Shown in pieces: positions 37,542-46,500 of a stretch of 64,000 nucleotides of DNA. The position numbers and the translations under genes were made by a program. Every line of letters begins with the position of its first letter. Positions within the stretch are counted from its first letter, which is position 1. Source of the DNA: Metellina segmentata. Lineage: Eukaryota; Arthropoda; Arachnida; Araneae; Tetragnathidae. The stretch lies in NCBI GenBank assembly GCA_947359465.1, contig OX375875.1:59955981-60019980 (forward strand), given 5' to 3'. The notes under the pieces were generated by a model that worked only from the letters and a program-made list of their open reading frames with translations, searched no databases and was not told the DNA's origin.

Positions 37542-40500
37542 GATTAGTAAAGGACTGAGGTATCTTGCGAAATTATTTCAGATTCTTTCATGAACAGGAT
37601 TTCACAGGACGCTACAATCACACGCATGACAAATGCTGCACAGCTTTGCAATTTTGTATCCAATGTTCCCCAATATATTATACACTATCTACCAATAAGT
37701 ATTTGGACACTTGTTATAGAAAAGAAAAACAAAATATATTCATATTCAATAGTTGGTAAAGCCTCCACGAGAGGCAATTACAAGCTCAACCCTCCGGGGC
37801 ATGCTTTCCACAAATCCTTGTATGACGGCTAGTGGTATTTTCTTCCACTCGGCTTGGAGAAAACATGCAAGTTCCTTCACCTATTTTGGACGATTGTTGC
37901 CCCCCTTAATTCGGCGATCGAACTTGTCCCAGAGTTTCTCGTTGGGGTTCAGGTTTGGTCTCTGGGCAGGTCAGTTCATTCGGTTAATCCCATTGTCACC
38001 ATACCAATCCATGGTGGACCTCGCAACTTGACAGCTGGCGTTGTCGTCCTGGAAGTAACATGGGTCCAACCCGTAAAACTGCCCCAACGTAGGAAGCAAA
38101 CTGTCATCCAAAATAGTGCAGTAGGCCTCGGTGTTGAGCTTACCATGAATTTGGACCTAGGGTCCTAGTCCATACCAGGAGAAACAACCCCAAACCATAA
38201 TTCCGCCTCCGCCGAACTTTACTGTGGGCACAATGCATTCGGGCACGACATGTTCTCCAGGCGGACGCCACACCCAGACAATGCCATACGAACGGTAGAG
38301 GGTGAACCTTGATTCGTCGCTTCAGAGAACCCGTTTCTACTGATCTACGATCCACTTTTACCGAGCTTTGCACCACATTAACCGAGCAGCGCGGTTGAAC
38401 TTTGTGATCAAAGGCTTATGGGCGGCAGCACGACCATGAAAACCATCAGATGTGCTTCCTTACGGATAGTATTAATCGAAACAACACTCCTGGATGCCTG
38501 TTGAAACTTCTGGAGTATGTGGGCCATCGGTTGGGTGCGGTTACTCCGAATTTCTCTGGACAGCACTCGTCGGTGTCTATCTCCCAGTTTCGTGGGTCTG
38601 CCGATTCAGGACACATTCCGACAATCACCGCTCACCTTCCACTTCTGAATTTCATAGGCCACTGTCGATTTTGGGTAATTCAGCTCGCTAGATATGTCCC
38701 TAAGGATCGGCCATTTCTGTGATACCCGACAATTACATCTTTCTCGAAATCAGATAACTCTGCACTTCGTGGCATTTTGCATGCGACTGATGCCAATCTT
38801 GTTTCCTACACGATATTTAACGGTGGAGGGCATGACGTATATTAGGACCGCAGATATAGTCATTTGCATGGGTGTCCAAATACTTATTGATAGATATTGT
38901 AGCAACTGTAACAAAGTAAAGCACAAATTTGTTTAGATTCCTTATAATTTCAACTTTTGAAAATTATTTAGTGATCAGGAAATTCTTTTTCTTTCACATT
39001 TTTCAGATGGGTTTACCACACAGAGAAGGAAATGAATGGTTCCAATCATTGGGCTCTTCTGGCAACCTACACAGGAGCAGGATCTTTTCGAGACCTGGGC
39101 GTAACGAAGAAGCAGGCCCTTGCCCGCTTAGAAATACTGAAACAAAACTTATGGATCTCCAGAGCAACAAGAGCTGTCTTCATTGACTTCACCGTGTACA
39201 ATGCCAACCTAAATCTATTCTGCGTGGTGAAGTAGGTGTTCAATACATCCTATTCCTGAATTAAAATTGTGTAAAAAACTTCCCTCATTCTATATTAAGA
39301 TTTTCAACTATGAACGTTTTGCTTTTGGACCTGTAAATGAATTGTCGCTCCTTTTATAACCTTTTAAAAATTGAATTGCTACGATCATAAATTGAATTTT
39401 TTAATGTAGAACCCTGTTGCGTCACAAGACACAGGTTATTTTGTTGTTTTAGAGAATATTCTTCATTTTTATCTACTTTGTATACCACTTTTCGAAGTTT
39501 TATTAACCAGACATGCAGAAACTGCTTTGTTGTTTTGTTAAGTTCAGCATTTATTTCATATTCTCCTTAGGCTGGCTTTCGAATTTCCGGCTACCGGTGG
39601 TATGATTCCATCATGGAGTTTCCGAACTGTAAAGCTACTGCGTTATGTGAATCCTTACGATTATTTCATAATGGCTTGTGAGGTTGCCATCATAATCTTC
39701 ATTCTTTATTACATCGTTGAAGAGTCTCTTGAAGTAAGTAGTGTTAGAACATTTTTAAAGAAAGAATAGTTTTTGATAATACTTTTAAAGCAGTGTCAGA
39801 AGCTTTGCATCTTCCTTAATCATTATTCAAATTTTCAACTTTTTAAATGTAAGCAATATTTTTCAGTCCTGAACAATTCAACTTTTTCTTAGAAATGTAA
39901 TTTTTTGGAATTATAATCCCCCACATAACGAATATTTATCCAAATGTTTGTTGCAGTAAAATTATCTTTTTCAATTTTATTTTATTATGCAATATAAATA
40001 AATTTATTCCGACAGATAAAAAAAAATGGCTGCGTATATTTCTATGAAGTGTGGAACATCCTTGATCTCCTTGTTATTGGGGTGAGTGAAAAAATACTTA
40101 ATGCAAAATAAACTAAACTAATGTCATTAAACAATAATTTAAATTCATTAAAATTGTATTCTAGTGTTTCATGACACGTTTTTTTTTATTTAAATTATTA
40201 ATTCTCCCTTTTGACTATTCTGGAAAGTATCATTGACTGTAAAGTTTAAAAGCTAATTGCTATCATTTAATGCTTTAAAATGTTTGATAGCTTTTTAAGT
40301 TTTGTTGAACTTGATGAGCAATATTTGGGTGTTTTTAGGTGTCTTTGATCTGCATCGCCTTTTCTGCTTTCCGAACAGTTGTAGTGGATAATATGCTAGA
40401 AGAATTGTTGAGTCGGCCGGATGTTTTTCCAGATTTTGAATTTTTAGGTTTCTGGCAGATGCAGTACAACAATGCAGTAGCTGTAGATATTTTCATTGCT

Positions 40501-43500
40501 TGGATTAAAGTCTTCAAATACATTAGCTTTAACAAGACTATGACACAACTGTCATCCACTTTATCCAGGGTTAGTATTCTATACTCATATTCTTCTGAAC
40601 GTAATTCTGCATAATTACTGAAAATAATGAATTGGTGTGATGTGGTGTCATTTTATATGAATATCATAATTGTGTCTTTCTTATAGTGCTCCAAAGATAT
40701 CGGAGGTTTTGCTGTCATGTTCTTCATCGTGTTTTTTGCCTTCGCACAATTGGGTTATCTATTATTCGGAAGCATTGTCAAAGAATTCAGTACTTTCGGA
40801 ACAGCCGTGTAAGATTTTTTTTCATTTAAGACCATGATTAAAGTTTTGATACTCGAAGTTCTATTTTTTTTTCTTTGTGGAATGGTATTTTCTGCTTCTA
40901 AACTATAAAATGTTTCTGAAAAATTGCTTTTAATATTTATCGATAATATATGACAAAAATAAGCTGAAAATATCGTCTTAATCACTTTCAATTCTTAACA
41001 TTCTTTGGTTGTCTTTAGCAAATATGTTTTCCTTTCTTGAAAGGTTCGCTTTACTACGTCTTATTCTTGGAGATTTCGACTTTGAAGCATTGGAGAATGC
41101 CAACAGAGTTCTGGGCCCTATTTACTTCCTCAGCTATATATTCTTCGTTTTCTTCGTCCTGATGGTGAGTTTACCGATCTAACGAAATCATATTAAATTT
41201 CATTAGTTTTCTGTCTATTCATAAAACAATTTTGAAAAGACATTTGAAAACAAACAACACTGTATGCATGCTTTTCTCACTTTTGCTTAAAAAAGTTGTT
41301 TTAAACATTTGATAAAAAAAAAGTTTATTTTTTAAAGAAAAAATCAACCTAAAAAAGAATAACCTTTTCTTATCCCAAGCTTTGGATGAAACTAAAACGT
41401 AAAATATAGTTTTATTTATTTTTATGATCATTACCTATTCTTAAATAAAAGTAATGATTTTTTTTTTCAGAACATGTTCTTGGCTATCATCAATGACACT
41501 TACGCAGAAGTAAAAGCTGAAATTGCTACTTCCAACAGTGAATTTGAAATCGCAGACTTCTTCAAGAAGGTACGTAACATTTGCATACGAAAATGAAAAT
41601 ATGCAAATTTCGCTAATATAATTGTGATATGGCAATCACATTGTTCTGTATACTAATATCCTACCTCGGCCTCAGGTTCGATGGGAATGAGTGGAATTCT
41701 CAATCGGTATCGGATGGAAATACGCAAATACCTTTTTCCTCGATGAAATTGAGATGAGGGGAAGCTCGATCCTAATGATCTTCAATATCCAGTGACAATC
41801 TGAGGATATTGTTAAGTGACGGGATCTGGAAGTTCATTCTGGATTGTACTTCTCTGGTTGGAGAGTTAAGGGAGCAACCTAGTAAATTTGTTTATTCATA
41901 TTTTCATCGATTGTACAGTTCATTTTCCTAATGATCTTCAATATCCAGTGACAATCTGAGGATATTGTTAAGTGACGGGATCTGGAAGTTCATTCTGGAT
42001 TGTACTTCTCTGGTTGGAGAGTTAAGGGAGCAACCTAGTAAATTTGTTTATTCATATTTTCATCGATTGTACAGTTCATTTTTGAGGCGTGCAGGTTATC
42101 ATGCCGAGAACTGTCTTTTTAGTCGTGATTCCCGGAAAAGAGGGGCCACAATGGGCATGCATCCGTCTCTTTGGCACGAGAAATGGAGTAGTTTTGTTGT
42201 CCACACAGTCTATAAACCTTGGTCTTGACACCTTCAAATTCTGCGTGCTTCGACCCGAGCTCGTCAGGGAGCCAACCCTTCTATTGGCCAAGCCAAATAT
42301 CGCCACCTCAGACCTCAACCCCATTGGGTGAAGGCGCACCTGTCCGAATTTCTCGGAGTCGAGAGGTGATGAACTCTGGTTTGCAAAAATATGGTTAATG
42401 TGACTGACAATAATAATCCAACATTAGCCATATAAGCGATTTTAATGTAATGGGATATTTTTAGTCTGTATATCAACTAGAAATGCGTTAGGTACTCTTA
42501 ATAATACTATATTTTTAAATTTTGGCAAATCTCTTTTTCGCTGCAAACCTTCGTTTTTTTTTCACACAAATTTTCAAGCAGTATTAAAAATTGAGCTATC
42601 AAAATTAGACAAAAAGTTGGTTGTTAGCCATTTTCAAAGTAAATAATTTTCTCGGATATTTTTCAATGTCACAGGCCTAGTGATTGTCAAGATAGATACT
42701 TTCCTGCATTCTAAAATGCAAATAATAACATTAAATTTCAAACATTCAATATTAGAAATTAATTGTATAAAGTATGTTTGTCCAGCTAAATATAGGTGAC
42801 GGTAGTGTTTCTGAGGTTATACGATGTTTCGTGTATGTATACTGAACGTGACGTCCATTGCCTTGTTTTTGGAATAAGATTTCAACTCTTCACCCATGAA
42901 AAATTCGAAAGAATAAATTCCGAATTGATTTGAGGTAGTTGATTGCTCAACATCAATTAGATTGAACGTCAAACGTTGCCAAAATGGCGATAAACTTTAT
43001 TTAAGGTAACCCTGAGTATCGTGAGAGAGCATTCGATAGCTGAAATAAAATCTTTGCAGATCGTCTGGTTTGTTTGTTTACACAGAATATCCCTCTCACA
43101 CAAAATGCTATATATAATTGTAATTTTAAACTATTTCTTTTGTTCTAAAATTACAGAATTGTAAAACAAAAATCATGGGTTTCAAAATTAAATTATCTAA
43201 ATACATTCATCTCTAAATGTTTTAATCTTCGATTGAACCTTTAACTTATGTAGTTTATATGTATGCTTTGGAAACATGAATACTGAATTGGTTTTCACAT
43301 TCCTATTTCAGGGTTATAATAATATCTTAGGTAAGTTGGGCAAGCGCGACAAGATTCAAGATATCCAGAATGCCTTACGTATAGCTGATTTTGACGGTGA
43401 TAAGAAACTTTCCTACCAAGAAGTACGCCAGCAACTGAAAGCGTAAGTTACTAAATTAATATTATACAGATAGTTGTAAATTGACGTTGCTTAGGTTGAG

Positions 43501-46500
43501 GATGAGTAAAAATATTTTTAGCGTGCAACACCGTTTAAAAACATGTGTCCTATAGTTTAAACTACTATATTTGATACAATGTCAAAACTGTTAGTCATTT
43601 TAAAGTTTTTAAAATTTTCAGCTTTGAAAGATTCCACGCACGAAGCAATTGTGCCTAGAACTTGGTGAAAAGCTAGTGCTATCTTAAAATATAACTGAAA
43701 AACAATTTCTATCAAAAAACAGTTTAATTTCTCTTCCTGTCTTTTGCAAATACTATTCACATTCGTATATCATTTAATATTGCATCATATCAATCGTGGA
43801 CTACAATAGTAGCACTAATCAAAAAATGTTTTTGAAACTTTACATATGTGTTATTGGGGAATAATGCATTATTTCCAGCAGCAACTGGCACATCTCTTAA
43901 TTGAATACTTGATGGCCTAAATGTTTTACAGCTTTGATTTTTTTATAGTAATGATAACTTTAAATCCGTTTTATCTTAAAATGTGATTATTTTAGTTGTA
44001 CAACTGCAGCTCATTGAGCGATCTACTGAAACTTCTGCTCTCGTTGGTTATTCGGGCATATTTACTAAACGTAACACTGCTGCTTAATCAGAGGTGTTGA
44101 ATCAAACTAGTACTTTAAACTTTCTCAATTTGACTATAAATTCGACAGTATTATCTTAAGAGTTCTTAGAAGTTATTTCTTCGCCATTTTATTTAAAAAA
44201 TTTAATTATGTTATGTTTAATGTACTTGTAGGAGGAATCTATCCGAAATGGAGATTGAGATGCTGTTTGCCAAGTACGATGTGGATGGAAATCGCGAATT
44301 GGACGAGAAAGAGATGCAACAAATGTTCGCCGATCTCGAAGGCCAAAAATTGCAACTGGATGATGAGATCAATAATCAACAGAGCATGGTAGCTTCCGAT
44401 GCATCAAGACCACCAACGGCTGCGATTCATGGAAGAGGAAACGGATCTGGTGTTCCAGCAGATGAATTCAATGTGTAAGTAATTCTATCTGTCACAGAGT
44501 ATCTGCATAAACATATGTTAGAGTAATTCGACTGGTTATAGAAATTTTTTTATCCAGTTTTTAAATAAAGGTAAGTGTTTAGGACAGCCATTTGAAGCTT
44601 TTTTCATCTCATAGCACACATAAACTAATTACTAGAATTTTGTGGCACACCAATAAATATATTATGTTGTTTGCCGACATTACAAAAATACACATAAGGA
44701 AGTTCGGTCGATTTATAAAAAAAAAAACATTAATTATCTATCCCTTTGGCTAGAAAGTAACTTTAACCCTTAACTGCTGTGTCACAAACCGTCTCGTAAC
44801 TAGTGTGGAGGGGTCTCTCAGACCTCGCTCACTAAAGTGCGTATAAAGTTGTTTAATATAATATATTAATGAAAGATTCTTTAGATAATTATTATTTATA
44901 CATTTTAAATTTAGATAATTCAATTCTTAACATGAAATAGTTTTATATTTACTATATAAGTTAAATAGATTCCATGTCTCTTCAGGCTCAGCTTTCGGAC
45001 CTAATTTTGCAGGACGTTTCAACCTTGGAAACTGTAAAACTATGTTGTGTTTTGGTGTTCTAACGGCACGATTAGGTCCCCCCCCCCGGGCATCCATTTG
45101 AAGTTATTTTTTCCGTAGAAATTTTATTCTTGTGAAGACGCACTTGAAATGTCTTCATCTTCATCTGCCTAAATTTCCGAATCCGTTTCGTGTTCGCTTT
45201 CAATAATATTATCCGAAATTTCACTGTCCGGTTACTCTATTACCGACCAATTATCATCAATAACCTGAATTTCTTTTTGTGTAAGATACACAGGTCATTT
45301 TTTTTGTAAAGTTTGTCTCTGTTAGTTTTGTTCCATTTTAGGCTTTCTGCCGAAATTCCCCTTCTCCAACTTAGACGATTTCATTCAACAAGAACGGTAA
45401 CGCAAATGCTGTGAAGGGGTCACGCGGGAAATGCAAAAAGTGTAAAACACGAAAATAGTTGGGGCAGCCAAACCAGTCTTGGAATGTGGCTTCTGTTGGA
45501 CGTAGTAGGAAGTTACTGAATAGGACAGGGACCAATATTCACTTAAAGGGTGGAAATGATCTGTCAGAAATGACTCGGGCAGGGTTCCCACAGTCCTTGA
45601 AAAGTCCTTGAATTTTTTTTCCTTACTAGGGGCCCTTGAAAGTCTTTGAAAATTACGAAACTTGGTAAGAAGTCCTTGAAAGTACTTGATTTTTTTGACT
45701 AGTACATAATTGTGTCATTTTGTCTTGCGTTGGAACTTGTGTCCAAACTAGTTTTCTTCACGGCAGGTGCGCAATTTGAGCGTCATTCTGAGGTGTTATG
45801 TGCTTTGACATAACATGATATATATATGAACAACCACAATTGGTGATATATACATGAACCACGTGATATACTTATGAACACACACAAGGTCATAAACCAT
45901 GTTTCCTTGACACGTCGTCCCATTACTCTTCTGCATAAACTATACAAACATGAAAGAGTTCCGCCTCTTTGAACATTTTTAAAAGTTGTCTCGGAGATTT
46001 ATGAAGAAATACAAAGAAAATATTCAGGTTTTTGAAGGGGGTCACAGTTGTTTTTTCATTTTTATATTATTAAAGAAATTCTACAATTGACGTCGTACGT
46101 ATACAATTGGCAAGAAGAATGGAAACTTAACAGTTCTGGATTACTAAATTATCCATTTTCGTAAAACGCGGAAGATTCTCCAAGCACGCGCAGAATTCGG
46201 GCTTTGCATAAAATTCAGACTACCTGAGGTATCAATCTGTTGTAAAATTTTCCGCAGATTTCAAATGTGTTAAAATGTTCACTCTATCTTTAACTATCGT
46301 GAAGATAGAAAACCTCATAGACATCTTTTTTTTTGTGTTCGTAATGAATATCTTCGTCAAATGTGGCCGAATTCGTATTGCGAAAATATAAAAGTTACAG
46401 TTGAAAAATTATTTGTAAACAGAAAAGCACATTTAAGGTAACCTTGTAAAATTTTCTGCAGGTTTCAAATCCGTTGAAGCTTTTACTATCTTTAACGATT

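Noticed and set aside
37349..37543. Frame ending in an Ile-Tyr run
   Set aside because: Translation of the (TA)n microsatellite.
38450..38722. Plus-strand frames in the Tc1 element
   Set aside because: Antisense to the broken transposase, whose motifs are on the minus strand.
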